64,000 nucleotides of DNA from Cadophora sp. MPI-SDFR-AT-0126 (Eukaryota > Ascomycota > Leotiomycetes > Helotiales > Ploettnerulaceae), in NCBI GenBank assembly GCA_020747065.1, contig JAGMVK010000013.1, positions 868,001 to 932,000 of the forward strand, given 5' to 3'. Below the pieces are notes generated by a model, which was given only the letters and a program-made list of their open reading frames with translations, was not told the DNA's origin and did not search any database. Shown in pieces: positions 1-11,963 of the stretch (position 1 is the stretch's first letter; every line of letters begins with the position of its first letter). Both the position numbers and the translations under genes were made by a program.

Positions 1-61
1 CAGCTCCGTATCCGTTCTGATTTTCCGCAGCGATCCCAGTTGATTACCAGAAGCTATCAAG

Positions 62-1022
62 ATGTTTATTGCTCGCTCTGAATATGGTAAGTGAACGAGA
101 GCTCCTAAATGGATACATTGGACACCAGCTAATGTTGTACAGATCGGGGTATCAAGTACGTTTAATGCTCTCTCCTGCAAATATGTTCATACAGCCAGAA
201 ATCAAATAGCACCTAACACAACCTAGCACCTTCTCCCCCGAAGGACGCCTCTTCCAAGTCGAATACTCCCTCGAAGCAATCAAGTTAGGATCAACCGCAA
301 TCGGTGTAGCCACTGGCGGCGGAGTCGTCCTTGGTGTCGAGAAGCGCGTCACCTCAACTCTACTCGAGACCTCCTCCGTCGAAAAGATCGTTGAAATCGA
401 CCGCCACATCGGATGCGCCATGTCTGGGCTCCAAGCCGACGCACGCAGTATGGTCGAGCACGCCCGAGTCGAGTCGCAGAACCACGCCTTCCATTACAAC
501 GAGCCGCTACGAGTCGAGAGCTGCACGCAGGCTATCTGTGACCTGGCGTTGCGTTTTGGTGAAGGTGCTGATGGTGAGGAGAGTATCATGAGTAGGCCGT
601 TTGGTGTTGCGCTGTTGATTGCTGGATATGATGAGGATGGTCCTCAACTGTACCATGCGGAGCCAAGTGGAACGTTCTACAGATATGATGCGAAAGCTAT
701 TGGTTCGGGATCGGAGGGTGCGCAGGCTGAGTTGCAAAATGAGTTCCATAAGGTATGATGCACATTCGGATTGCCTACTACATTTCAGTCAAATATGTCT
801 GAGATAGGGTGTAATCACCAGTGGAACACAGCTAACAAAGTACCTTAGTCCCTTACAATCGAGGAGGCCGAGACACTGGTTTTGAAGACACTGAAGCAGG
901 TTATGGAGGAAAAGCTCGATTCGAAGAACGTGCAACTGGCGAGCGTTACCAAGGAGAAGGGTTTCCGGATCTATACAGACGAGGAGATGGCCGCAGTCGT
1001 AGAGAGATTACCAGCAAATTGA
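62..1022 (+). CDS. PUP2: 20S proteasome subunit alpha type 5
   Basis: Alpha5 subunit of the 20S proteasome core, part of the outer seven-member ring that gates entry to the protease chamber in cytosol and nucleus. Model: exons 62-86, 143-155, 227-752, 849-1022 (245 residues, normal for the family). The start gives [20 protein letters not shown], the alpha-subunit N-terminal signature, and continues into the Pfam proteasome fold with [20 protein letters not shown] and the alpha-typical acidic mid-region. The first 38 coding bases lie in two micro-exons of 25 and 13 bases, which is why a simple ORF view begins only in exon 3. The end is TGA at 1020-1022. The identity is seen directly in the motifs; alpha5 rather than another alpha subunit is inferred from the overall N-terminus and the [15 protein letters not shown] segment. 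Confidence 0.95.
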
Positions 1023-1440
1023 GGTCACTGAGGCCACGCTGGGAGGAGGGTGAACGATTGCAAAGTCAAGATCGAAGATATGACATGCATGTTAGAGCCA
1101 CGGAGTTATGAGGCTATTAAAATGAAATCAAGGTCATTAGACGTAAAGCCAGAGCTTCCAAACTCTTTCGAGGCATTCAGCAACACAGCAGGGGAAGAGA
1201 GTATGCCACTCAAGAATCTCTTGAAAGGATGTACAGATTTCATGCCCATCCATATATCAAAAACATCCCACAAATCCTCCAGCTAAATGCAGCACATCTA
1301 AACCGCCCTAATCTACCCGTACCCAAAATTTGCCCATTTTCACCCACCATTCATAACAATGTGCTTTTACACCATACCATAACCGAACAAACACCACAAA
1401 ATCTTCCCATCCTCCCACCATACGAAATGCCATCCCCCAA
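1023..1440. other. Convergent intergenic spacer
   Basis: This spacer separates the 3' ends of the proteasome gene and the minus-strand Zn2Cys6 gene. It is A/C-rich on the plus strand near 1270-1440 and presumably holds both 3' untranslated regions. I see no gene in it. Confidence 0.5.
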
Positions 1441-4400
1441 TTACTTCCTCCCACTCCCCAAATCTATCCCCTCAAAATCCTCCTCAAGCCCCAGCACCCC
1501 GAGAGCATACTGCACCCTATCATCCTTCTCAATAACCATCCTGCGCTCCTCACTCGTCTTTCCCTCCACGGCCCGATCAAACCGTCGGGCACTCGCCCAA
1601 ATGTCCGGCACGATGCGCTGGTCTTTAGTTCGGACGTAGACGGGTCCTTTGCCTAGCTCGCCCATCTTGATCCAGGAGGTCTCGCAGCCGGTGGCGACGG
1701 CCAGAGCGGTTTGCCAGCCCGTGAGGCGGGCGATGTCACGCAGGCGGAGGATCGTCCAGGAGCGTTGGGAGGCGTCTTGGAGCTGGTGCGGGTTCAGTGA
1801 GATATCATATGGTGAGTGAGAGAATGGTAATGAAGTCTTGATGATGATTGGAAATAAGTGTGTATTGGGATATTGGGTGGGTGTGGGAGGAGGACGAGCA
1901 AGCAAAAGAAGAAGAAAAGGGGGAACATACCTGCACAGCCGAAACAAACATACAGGTCGTCGACTCAATCAGTGCCGCTCCCACGCCAGGGTTGACTTCT
2001 GTCACCATACTCAAATCCGGCGCAATGCCCGCCGCAATCCTACCTAACAGATTCACATAACCCGCAGTCTGTCTCGCTGTTATCCCAGCAGCCATAATAG
2101 CGGCAGGCGGCATTGATGGATGACACCGATAACATGTTATCAACCCCATATACAGATTCATCCATATCCCAGCGATACCATACGTTCTGTACTGCAATGC
2201 TGAACCGAATGGTGTTTGTATAGGAGTTGAGAACTCCGGGCCGAGAGCTTGGAAATCTTCCCCGAAGTGGCTCTCCAAGAGGTCAAAGGCGTCACGAATT
2301 TCTTGCCATTCCTCGATGGCTGCGTAGGTCTGCGATTGCAGATCTGTGTCTTCGCTCTGGTTGCTTGTGGGAGAGTCTCTGGATGGCTCAAATCCCATGG
2401 GAAGCTTGGCTTCTTGTACGTCAGGCACCATGCCGCTGAAGTTGGGCATTTGGGGAGGGGTCTGGGGCGCGGTGTTGTTTTGGGGTGGTGCTTGGGGAGG
2501 TTGTTGCGCCCGCATCGACTCAGGTGGTTGCCAACGGCCGCCGTTGGCTTTCATTGCTAGGCGTTTCCTCTTAATGTCTTTGGCTTGAAAGTTTGCGAGG
2601 CGGCCCAGTAGGAGGATCATGTGGTCGAATGTGCCATAACTAGACCTGTTAGTAAGGAATATGCCATGCTACGGGGGCTCTTACATGGCATTGAGGCGGC
2701 CTAACGGCGCTCTTGGTGGGCAATTGCACCAGAAAGAGTACTCCAGACTGTTCCTCGTTAGTTCAGTTGAGCCAGCTCAGAGGACGACAATCTTACAAAA
2801 GCTTGCCTCCTCCTAAGATACTTTGGTATGTATCCTGCTTGCAATACCACCAGAACAGATCACGTTGCGTCTCGTATATATCCAAATCTCTTGCTGTATA
2901 CTCCTTACCCCAGCTAGCCGCATCCCTACCATCGTCTATGATCCGGCCATATTCATCATAACTGACCTTCCTACCCATCAATATTCCCACAATATTCTCA
3001 TCAATCTCATCATGAGTTCGCAATTGACTCTGGTCGTCAAAGTCGTATTCAAGACCGTTGTCAAAGGCATAATGCTGTCTCTCAAGAACTTCTTGACGTT
3101 TTTGCGCTTTCTTGCGCTTGATATACCTCGTCATTCCGTCGAAATCGATTTCCTTCACTAACTGTTTTGCACCCAGCAAGTGGTTGCTCCATTTCTGATG
3201 ATCGGCTGCCCAGCATTCGTAAAATGCGAGCAAGAGTGCTGCGGCGAGGGTGGCGGGATGTCCTCGCCTCGTAGGCAGACTGACACTTTTGGCTATCCGG
3301 CGGAGACTCAGTGCGTAGTGCTTGTATGATGCTGTGATGGGTCCACCTTGAAGCTTTGATATGTGGAGACTGGCAATTGCGAGCATGGCATGCAACAACG
3401 CAGAGTTGTTCAGTGCCAGGGTCGGGAAGGTGTCTGTTGAGTCTTAGCGAATATTTGCGAAGGATTGGAATAACTTACAAGCCCAAATATGCTGTTGGTG
3501 TTTCGGAACTGGTGTTCCTTGAAACATTAATGCAGGATTTGATGGATGTCTCTCGAACATAGACATGCAAGGGCCTGTAACGTTGACAAAGTGGCAGAAT
3601 ATCCTCGCGGTCATTTGGTCTCGTAATGGAGTTGACTGCGAAGACGGGGTGTACGTTGCCAACATGTCAGGTCGGTCAATAAACGACACAAAAGAGCGGA
3701 GATTTAGTCCTTGTCTGTCCTGGCCAGCTTGCACAGCAACCACAATGCCGAGATCGTTCCTCTTCAAGTGGGTATCGTTAGGGTCATCATGCAGTACGCC
3801 GAAATGATCATCCGTCATATCATAGTCGTCCTCGTCAGAAACATCGAAAGGGTCATCGACATCGTCCATTTCTGGTCTGTCCTGCGGTACTGGTTGACCA
3901 AGGCTCCAGCTAGGTGCTGGAGGAGGATATACCTCAGCTTGCTGGTGTCCTTGCCAGTTTCGTGGATAAGTAGGTTGTCGAACCGTTTCACTCGTACTGT
4001 GAGGAGGTTGCTTTGGCTGTGATTGATTAGGTGGTTGGAAACCTCCAATCGATGCCCTATGCTCATCAACACCTGCTGACGTAGGAGTATAGATTGCAGG
4101 CTCCCATTTGAGTGGCGAGTAAGGTTGCTGAAAGGAGCCAGCTGCTTCGCATCGGCCATCAGAATCTTGCAGAGAAGCACGGGTGTCAGGGAACGTACAA
4201 GGCGGACCAGCAGACCAATCCGACGAAGGGGCTTGCGATGGAGCATAATATTGATATACTCCGCTGTCCTGTTTCACAAGAGCATTGAAATCGTAATGAG
4301 TTACTTGCTCATTCGGTGACTGTCTCTCCAAAACATGCGAATGGCCCCTCGTGTCAAGAGGCTTCTCTTGGAGCTGTGCCTTAATCTTAGGTTGTAATTT

Positions 4401-5035
4401 GGCGCCTTGTTTTGGTTGACCTGGTAAATTGTCGGTGTTAGAGCTGGCCCTTCGCTCGTTGCTTGGGGCAAGTGGCGTTTGCTCAATATTCATCGGAGCG
4501 ACGACGGCTGGGCTAGGCTTTGGAGCAATGGGAAGTGGAGCATGTCCTCCGGTCGAATGACCATACGACTCTCGACGTCCCGATGACTGTCCATAGCCGG
4601 CATTTTGATATGAATTTTGAGAGAATGGTGGTATCGGCGGTCTATACCCGTTCATCGGGTCCTTGAACACCACTCTTTGGTTATAGCCCTCGCATTGGCG
4701 CTTGGATTTGGTGCAATTGGTGCCTACATTATAGTCAGTACTTTGCAGTTGGGCTAATCAACAAAAGCAGCTGGCCCAAAAGGGATCGCCGGATCACATA
4801 CACGTAGGCCTCTCTTCACCACATTTTATGCGCCTCTTTCGACATGCTAGAACATTGGAATTAATAATGCAATACCAATTGGCATCGAGTCAATCTTACT
4901 TAAACAGCCCGTCTTCGTCCTTTTCCGCCCTTTCGCTTTTGATCCTGGTTTCTTCGGCTGTGGGTCGGCACCCTCTTGAGTTTCTTCCATGTGCTCAGGG
5001 CTATTGCCTGCGTCGAGGTCCTCATGATCCTCCAT
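1441..5035 (-). CDS. Zn2Cys6 fungal-specific transcription factor
   Basis: Nuclear DNA-binding regulator. Minus-strand exons are 4900-5035, 4802-4846, 3479-4723, 2797-3433, 2685-2747, 1931-2639 and 1441-1782 (1058 residues). The zinc cluster has cysteines at about residues 44, 47, 54, 61, 64 and 71 (CLTCRKRRIKCGEERPTC then TNC and QC), preceded by a basic Lys/Arg stretch. It is split by two introns, as is common in fungi. A long Pro/Gln/Ser-rich linker follows, then a conserved regulatory half including NAIYGTFDHMILLLGRLANF. This resembles the Fungal_trans_2-type regulators, an assignment from memory. Target genes cannot be told from sequence. The start at 5033-5035 gives an acidic N-terminus directly before the basic region. 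All seven exons keep frame. Confidence 0.88.
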
Positions 5036-8000
5036 GATTACAGATTTTCCGTGCTACCTGCGCTTTACCAAAGTAATGGTGAGTCCTTCATTTCGTGAAG
5101 GAATGAAGTGGCGATTGGATGAAGTTGCAGCTTCTGTACGATTGCAAGCTGTAGACTCAATTGATTGTAGTTTTGACTTGCTACAAGTGGATACTGTTAG
5201 GGAGTGTTGAAGCACATGGCGATGGAGATATTAGGTATCCGGAGCACCTTGACGGAGACTAGATTATGTCCTTCTGCGAGGGCAACCACTAGTGGTAGGT
5301 TCCGTGAGCTGCCGAAAGTCAATTCGTACGCCGCCGTTGAGAGTTTGATGCTCGTTTGACAGGAGAAGGCTGTCGGCCGAAGAGAGAGCGTCTTGAAAGA
5401 GGGGTTCTACAACAGCTTCTTCTTAGCTTCTGGACCTGGGGGCCGATCGGGATCGTTGCTAGATTTCAGAAGTGAGACACCTCGTGCAAGTCTCGAGGCT
5501 TAGGATATCGGCTTATTGGGGAGGCGTTAATCGGGCTAAAAGAAAGAGTTAAGAAAGAGTTCAGAACGTGTGATGGCCGGTTGTGGCGATGTGATGTGGT
5601 CGCACCGGGCCGCATGTGTTGTAGTGTATGTATGGTCCGGATTTCCTAGAAATTGTCGAATCAGATGGTAGAACTAAGGATACGGAAACTAGCATGAAAG
5701 AGTATGGACGACTGTAGGTGCTCGAATCGGGATGAAGGAGTCTGCCCCCAGGGATCTAGTGCAAGGTCCGGTTTTCAGCTGAACGGAATGGCTGCCCGAT
5801 GTTAATAGCTTCCATAGAGCCTCTGTACATCCAACTTGGAAGACTTTCGACTCCGAGATACAAGTATCTCACACTCTTCAGTCCGAAAAAATGGGCTGAG
5901 ACAGTAGCAATAAAATGCGGTTGTGATTTTTTAGTGGAGAGATAAGAGACACTGGGACAGAACGGCCCTCTGACATGCACTACTTTCAAATCACACTCGC
6001 ATCTCCCTTCTCCGGAAAACTCTGGAATCACAAAGCAGACAAGATAACAAGACGTACCCTGACTAAAAAATAGTAGCAACACTCCCTCTTTCTCCTATTA
6101 CTAGGTAAAGATAAATTCTCCACGCGGTCGTCAATACAGCCACGTTCTGTAAATGGCTGCTAAAGATAGTCAGTTGACAAGTTACACACGACAGAGCCGC
6201 TGAGAACCCAGGGCGGGCTCTTCAAGCAGCGTGGCTTTTCCTTCAAGAAAAAGTGACAACGGCCGAGTGGTTCAGATACCGATGCGTCGGTACGGGTGTG
6301 TCGTACAAGCTGAGTGTTTGAACGTGTGGTTGCGGGGAAGCTGGCCTGGGAGGACCGGGAATAAGATAGTTGAAGTAATAGTCGATTTCGGTGGCCGGGA
6401 TCGCCAATGATGGGGTCATGGACTTGGAAGTTAGATGTAGATGGTTGAGGATAGGGCTAGGGCCGTAATTGGGAGGAATAATGTAACGATGGGTGAAAGG
6501 TTTTGGGAACCAGTCGGACAAGAATCCAGAGGACGTTAGGGGCCCAGGTATCCTCGAATAGGTTGGTACGTATGCAATGCAGTGCAGTATGGTGTGGTCC
6601 TGCAGCCGAATGCAGCAAGAGGCTGTAAGAAGATAGGGGAGGATGCGTGAGCCGTGGGAACCTAGCTGCTGTCTTCCAATGGCTCTGGAAGAAGCAAGTT
6701 GAGTGAGGACGTGATAAGATATTATTATCTATCGAAGAGTCCTCCTAGCGAAGTGTATTGCGATGCGATCCAGACTGTCATTATCAATCGAAACCACCTC
6801 CCTCGGCGGAAGTCTGTGCGTCCTATTAGATACGATGGGATCTCTGCCGGAAGGCAATTGAAGCTAAAGAAAACCCCAGGATGTCGTGGCACTTGGTGTG
6901 ACATGGGGTTTGGCACAGTACTGTAAAAAGCAAGTAAGATTACACATCTTACATTTATTCTTCTGTCTATATATCAGAACACTTTGAACTTCCATAATGA
7001 CAGCAAAAGTAAAACCTGTTACAATCCACAAGACCGTCTCTCAAGAATCCCTGGATTTCTGCATTTTATCAAGCCATACCCAAGCCGGCCTGTTATCAGA
7101 CTCTGTCTCCACAAGTGTCATTATCAACATGTCACATCACGACATCTGCCGAACCATCTTCAGGAAAGAACCGAGTCACGTACGGAGTATTTCCGCAGTG
7201 CCGAGTATGACTTACAATAGTTAGTACACATTCCTCAGTTCTGTAACTTTCTGTTACTGTTACACAAGATTCAGCAGGTCCGTTCATATCCCGAATAACA
7301 CTTGAGCGTTTCATGTGGGTCATTTGGTCTTAGAAGTGCCGGTCTCTTCCTCTTTCTCTATCATCCCATCTTCAGTCGCAAGCCAGAGGAACCTTGTATC
7401 TGCCGATGTCACTCTTCCTCCTAACCGTTCCTGACTTGAGCTTTTAGAAACTTCGGCTTTTGCTTTCACTCAATTTTGATATTGGAGTACGAATACCTGC
7501 GGCCGCAGTCACATCCATCCCCTTTTAGCAGCGTTACATTGCAGCATCGGCTACCTGACCCGAACAGACTGAATCCAGTGAAGCTTACCAGAGAATAGAG
7601 CCCTGTACACATCAGTACGTAGTGCATTGGTGATTTCTAGGATTAATGGCTATCAATGCCGTGGGATATCTAAAAGAAAAGTTCAGCAGTTTTACAAGAC
7701 GGAAACGTTAAGAAACTTACATTTACATGTTTCTCATCGATTTGCCCTCTGCACTTTGACACGGCTCAACAGCCATCACTTTCCTTCTTCTCTCGCTGGG
7801 CTTGCAGCCTGTACTTTCCACAAAATTTCACAAAATCTTATCTCCGTACAGGGGTGTGGGAGGAGATGAACAAGGGGCATAAATGGATTCCACGGCACCG
7901 GTGTAACTTTGGTACCGATGCCATGGAAACATGCAACCTCAAACAACCTGAAAGGGCTTTCAGACTGACTAGTGCTTGACTTGAGAAGAAGATGCCAAGG

Positions 8001-8394
8001 TTTTGAAGCCGAGGTTGTTACTTTTCGAGCCTTTTGCTTTTGGAGATCTCTCATATTCTTGGAGTAAAGTCTTCACTAGAGATAGCAGAATAGCATACCG
8101 GTCCCGACGGGCTCAAAGGTATATCTTGGATAGAATGCATTGTTCCTTGACACAGTACCAGTTGAATTATGTAGACTGCCAGCAGAAGAGAGAACAGGGT
8201 GCATAAATTGGCCTAAAAATTCAAGAATGAAAGTTCCGTTGGCAGACATAATAACATACTCGAAACATTCGTTTGCCATATCAAGTCATAAAAAGTAGAG
8301 TCTGGTATCATAACAACGCCATCTATGCCACATATCATACACATGATAATATACACTCTCCCATACCAATAAGTTCAGCCAATTGAAGCCCAAC
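5036..8394. other. 3.4 kb gene-free stretch
   Basis: This is the largest gap in the window. It contains only short ORFs without family resemblance (for example minus-strand 6243-6521, Pro/His-rich) and no splice-linked coding chain that I could build. It includes the promoter of the upstream minus-strand regulator (5036 to about 5700) and the 3' flank of the Aim41-like gene. A tRNA-like A-box at 6261-6274 is discussed under rejected items. No inverted repeats or transposase fragments were recognised. Confidence 0.5.
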
Positions 8395-9053
8395 TTAAGT
8401 CTCTTTCAGCACCTCCCTCACAATCCTCGCCACCTCCCCCTTCTCCACAGCCTTCCCCTCCAAACCTCCCTCCCCCTCAAAAACCCTCTTCATAACATCC
8501 CCAATCTTCAACTCCTTCCCCTCCCCTCCATCGCCCCTCAAACCTCTCACCACCCCCTCCACAACCCCCCTAATCTCACCCTCTCCCATAACCTCCACAC
8601 TCCCGACATACTCCTCCAGCACCGCCCTCTGCAAGTCCTCCTTGTCCGCCAAATCCTGTCTTCCCGCACCCTTGAACTCTTCGGCGGCGGCCTTTGCAGC
8701 GCTGGCGGATTTGCGGAGGAGGGACAGCATTTGCATGTCTGTGTTTATGGGGGATGAGGTTTTGGAGGCGTTGAGGGTTTGGGAGAGAAGGGCGCGGAGG
8801 ACGGCGAGTCGGTTGCTGTCTTTTTGCTGCATGGCGGTCTTCATGTCTTTTCTGTTGGGAATGGGAGGTTAGGTATGTTTTGAGGGATCTAGAGGGACAG
8901 TAACTACTGAATTGGTCGGAGGGGAATGTAATGGGGGAGTAGAAAGGGAGCTTGCCTGATCTTGAGGAGCATAGGAGGAGTTGTGGTCATGCTTGTGGCA
9001 TAGCAGCGGCAGCAGAGCCTGGATGCTCTAATCATCGGTCGTGCATTCATCAT
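8395..9053 (-). CDS. AIM41: Aim41/YqeY-like mitochondrial protein
   Basis: Small protein of the GatB/YqeY family. Yeast Aim41 is mitochondrial and of poorly defined role; YqeY relates to the C-terminal tRNA-binding part of the GatB amidotransferase. Exons 8956-9053 and 8395-8851 give 184 residues. Exon 1 encodes an Arg/Ser/Cys-rich leader free of acidic residues, consistent with a mitochondrial presequence. The body begins LLKIRKDMKTAMQQKDSNRL, the classic family start, followed by LRALLSQTLNASKTS, and ends with a helical acidic/basic tail. The intron appears to be of the GC-AG class: exon 1 ends ATCAG and the intron starts GCAAGC. Only this junction restores the family sequence at KIR-KDM. 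Confidence 0.85.
8852..8955 (-). other. GC-AG intron in the AIM41-like gene
   Basis: On the minus strand the exon ends in CAG and the intron starts GCAAGC, the well-known non-canonical GC donor context, and it ends in CAACAG. No GT donor nearby would keep frame with the conserved KIRKDMKTAM segment. Confidence 0.7.
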
Positions 9054-10239
9054 TGCTACCTCTTTCTCTTGCACAAGATTCGAGATGGCGGTTCTGTAGT
9101 TGTGGAGTTCAATTGAGTATTCGTCCTGATCGTAGCGTAGCTATCTTGAAGCTCAACCGAGCTTCCTCAGGCGATCGACAAAGTATTTCCAAGCCCGCCC
9201 CTGCCTCTGCCCCAGGTCTCACATCTCGCTTCCCAGCGGCATCCCCTCAGGCGAAGCTCCGAGCAAGCTCTCACCACATCCAAGCTTCACTATATCCGAT
9301 CTTCATTGTCAGCTGTACTGCATGATCTACATTTATCCATTATGAGCGACAGTTGGGCGTTGATGAAGCTGCGTCCATCACAGGGCGATGACACTTAAAT
9401 TGTGAGTACCTAATTCTCTGTTGTTTTGAGTTGTCCTTCTTTCCATTCTTCTGTTGCTCTTTTCTCTGCCAGCGAGTCGGTCATCAAAGCTTCAAGCTCT
9501 CCCCGCGTTTCAACCTCCACTGCCGGTTAGGCCGCTCATATATGTAGCCCACCTTGCTTCAGCTCTGTTATGCCGAACCCCCCTCCTCTTCCCATTATCG
9601 TCCAGTCCAGTTCCGGTCTCCTCAAGAATAAATCCATCACAGCCTCATCCTCGAAGAGTCAACCCCAATCGGAGGACAGAGGTAACTTTCCTGATCTTCC
9701 CGTTCCGAGTCCACAGAGGGTCACGAGCACAACGCCAATGTTCAGTGTTTGTCACCGGAGGCTGAGGCGGTGGTTGGTCTAGGCCGATATACTTTCTAAG
9801 CAAAGCACATGCTCAGTCGTGCTGAGAAAGTGTAGGTAGTCATCCGAGGACTGTCACCGTGAGCACATACAAGTACTGACTCCCTACCTTGAGTTGTTTT
9901 CCGTTCCTGTTTTGTTCTACGCTCACTTGTCTTTTGAACGAAGCACAATTCTGTCTGTTCGTTTGGGACGACGTAGATGTGGCCAGAGTGAAAAGATAGA
10001 CGAACGTTATCTGACGCTCATTCAGGAAGACAAACGGACGACTTGACTTTGGAATCTCAAAATACTGTCCTCTACCTGAGGACTAGGCTGGGACTCAGGA
10101 CATCTCATATCGCACCAAATCGATTACTCATCCCCTCATCTCCCCTCAAGTCGCTCCAAAAAGGTTTCAACGGGTTCTCAAAAGTCTTGAACATCTCCAT
10201 ACCAAAATCCACTACACGTTACATTCGAGGAAAGTCACC
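9054..10239. other. Divergent intergenic region
   Basis: This region lies between the divergently transcribed Aim41-like gene and the Ser/Arg-rich gene. It is rich in pyrimidine runs on the plus strand and probably holds both promoters and a long 5' leader for the plus-strand gene. ORFs at 9041-9325 and 9454-9765 read as low-complexity translation with no family resemblance. I see no supported gene. Confidence 0.4.
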
Positions 10240-10833
10240 ATGGCATCCCTAGCATCCCATCCTCACCACCCCTCATCCACATCCACAACCCCCCCAAACC
10301 CCTACCTCCTCGAACCCCCCACCCTCGACGACGACACCCAACGAGGTCGAAAACGCCGCCGCAGCTCAGCCTCAAACCACAACACCTCCCACGGAAGCAC
10401 CACCCTCCGCGGCCGCGGCCGTCACCGTACACCCTCACCATCCTCACTCACCCCATCTCAAACTAAAACACCTAGCCACACCTCACACTCTCCACCCCTC
10501 ATCACCGAGGAAGGAGGACGCCACCACCGTTCAAAATCACCAAGGAAAACTCCCGGGAAGAAGTACCAGCGCTTCGGCCTACTCGATCCTGAAAGCGGAA
10601 TGCATCCTGGGTTGAGGGCTGGGATGAGTGGACTGGGCAAGGGTTCCAGTAGACGGAGTCAGAGTCTCAGCAGGAGTCGGAGTCGCGGGAAGAAGGGGGA
10701 TGAGAAGGGGACGAGGATGAGGAGGAGACAGAGGACTAGGACGAGGAGTCGGAGTCATGGGGAAGAGCGTGGAGACAGCGGTGAGGAAGGGGAAAGTGAT
10801 GGAGTGGAGGATGAGGAAGCTGTTGAGGATTGA
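10240..10833 (+). CDS. Ser/Arg-rich low-complexity hypothetical protein
   Basis: A single-exon ORF of 197 residues starts at an ATG in good context (CACCATGGC). The N-terminal third is rich in Pro, Thr and His. A bipartite basic patch, RGRKRRR, near residues 35-42 could be a nuclear signal. The middle holds a more ordered segment, KYQRFGLLDPESGMHPGLRA (about residues 108-127). The C-terminus carries RS-type repeats (SLSRSRSRGKK, RTRTRSRS) and ends in an acidic tail. The ordered segment and the RS tail suggest a real nuclear, disordered protein, but I recognise no named family. An antisense ORF over the same bases is a shadow. Confidence 0.6.
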   Translation: MASLASHPHHPSSTSTTPPNPYLLEPPTLDDDTQRGRKRRRSSASNHNTSHGSTTLRGRGRHRTPSPSSLTPSQTKTPSHTSHSPPLITEEGGRHHRSKSPRKTPGKKYQRFGLLDPESGMHPGLRAGMSGLGKGSSRRSQSLSRSRSRGKKGDEKGTRMRRRQRTRTRSRSHGEERGDSGEEGESDGVEDEEAVED

Positions 10834-11963
10834 AGGTGGATGGATCATTAGGGATTGATATGCTCAACGGAAAGGCTCGGCATTGAGCTGATTGGTTGGT
10901 CATGAATTTGGGATTGGAACTTGCTTGATCTGTATTATTCGGAGTTTGGATGGCTGGACGGGCGGCGTTGAGATTTACTTTTGACTCCAATTTTAAGAGT
11001 CTTTCTCTACGCAATTTTGTTCAGCTTGGGCTTCAGCTTGAGGTCAGCCTTCTCCTCAGGAGAGAGGAGGGGAGAGGAGAGGAGAGGAGAGGAGAGGAGA
11101 GGAGAGGAGAGGAGAGGAGAGGAGAGGAGAAAAAGAGCTTCTTTCTACGTTGTACCTATTTTCGCCTCAATACTGTATATTGATTACCTTAATATCACGC
11201 CTATGGACAGACAGCATAAAACGAACGAAAGTTTTGAAAGGAGAAAGAGGCAGCACTCTCAGCACTAACATGGGCACTAACACGGGCATAGCGATTGACT
11301 ATCGCCCACCCACCTCTGGACATCACAAAAGTATATCAGGAAAGATAAGTGATATATGGATTGGAAGCCTTCTTGTATTCCATTCCTTTCCACTCCATCT
11401 AATTCATGCCAGGCCAGTTAATGACCCAGACCTTCCCCCACTATACCAGCCCAAGTTTTCTAGCCGAGATTTTCACATCCCCTCTGACTGCGTTGAAGGC
11501 AGTTCCATGCCTATCTCATCCAGGTCTCTGATGAAGAATGACCCGTTCCCCCCCCAGAATCCATGCAAAAATAAGTTAAGTTAAAAAAAATTCCCATGCA
11601 TGCAACACACACTTTTCGAAATTCCATGTAATCCACCAGCCCAAACAGACCAAAGGCCCGATCGTTGAGATCAAGAGCCGAATAAAACGCCAAACTTGTT
11701 GAAGTTTGCTCACTCCGCCCGGAACACCAGCGCTAGATGCAGATGAAGGCACATAACCTTTCTTATCACTTTTCAAGATGAGATTTTTGAATTTTTGTTG
11801 AAAACATGTCGGAAGGGAAGAGAAGTGAAGAGAATTGTATTGAAGGAAAGAGCATGAAGACTTTAGGAATAAGATCATCTAAGTTGCTGCTGCGTGTTGA
11901 ATCATGATCGTGATCGTCAAGTCGTTTCGTTGAGATGTGAAGAAGTGCGAGGATGAGGAGAGA
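10834..11963. other. Intergenic region with a microsatellite
   Basis: This is a convergent spacer between the Ser/Arg-rich gene and the MTHFR 3' end. It holds the GGAGA repeat listed separately and otherwise no coding chain that I can support. Confidence 0.45.
11071..11130 (+). repeat. (GGAGA)12 pentanucleotide microsatellite
   Basis: Twelve perfect tandem copies of GGAGA, flanked by imperfect purine-rich sequence (AGAGAGGAGG before, AAAAAGAG after). It is strand-asymmetric polypurine and intergenic. Confidence 0.95.

Noticed and set aside
6255..6345. tRNA-like start: GGCCGAGTGGTTCA at 6261-6274 resembles the A-box of Leu/Ser tRNAs, followed by a CCGA-TCGG mini-hairpin.
   Set aside because: No matching acceptor stem and no proper T-arm (GTTCGAAT-like) at the right distance, so at most a decayed copy or chance.
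6243..6521. Minus-strand 92-codon ORF, Pro/His-rich.
   Set aside because: No domain, no attachable exons, composition like non-coding sequence.
9041..9782. Plus-strand ORFs upstream of the Ser/Arg-rich gene.
   Set aside because: Low-complexity translation without resemblance; more likely promoter and 5' leader.
11041..11140. Repeated GGAGA units considered as CRISPR or satellite array.
   Set aside because: Pure 5-base microsatellite without spacers, in a eukaryotic genome.
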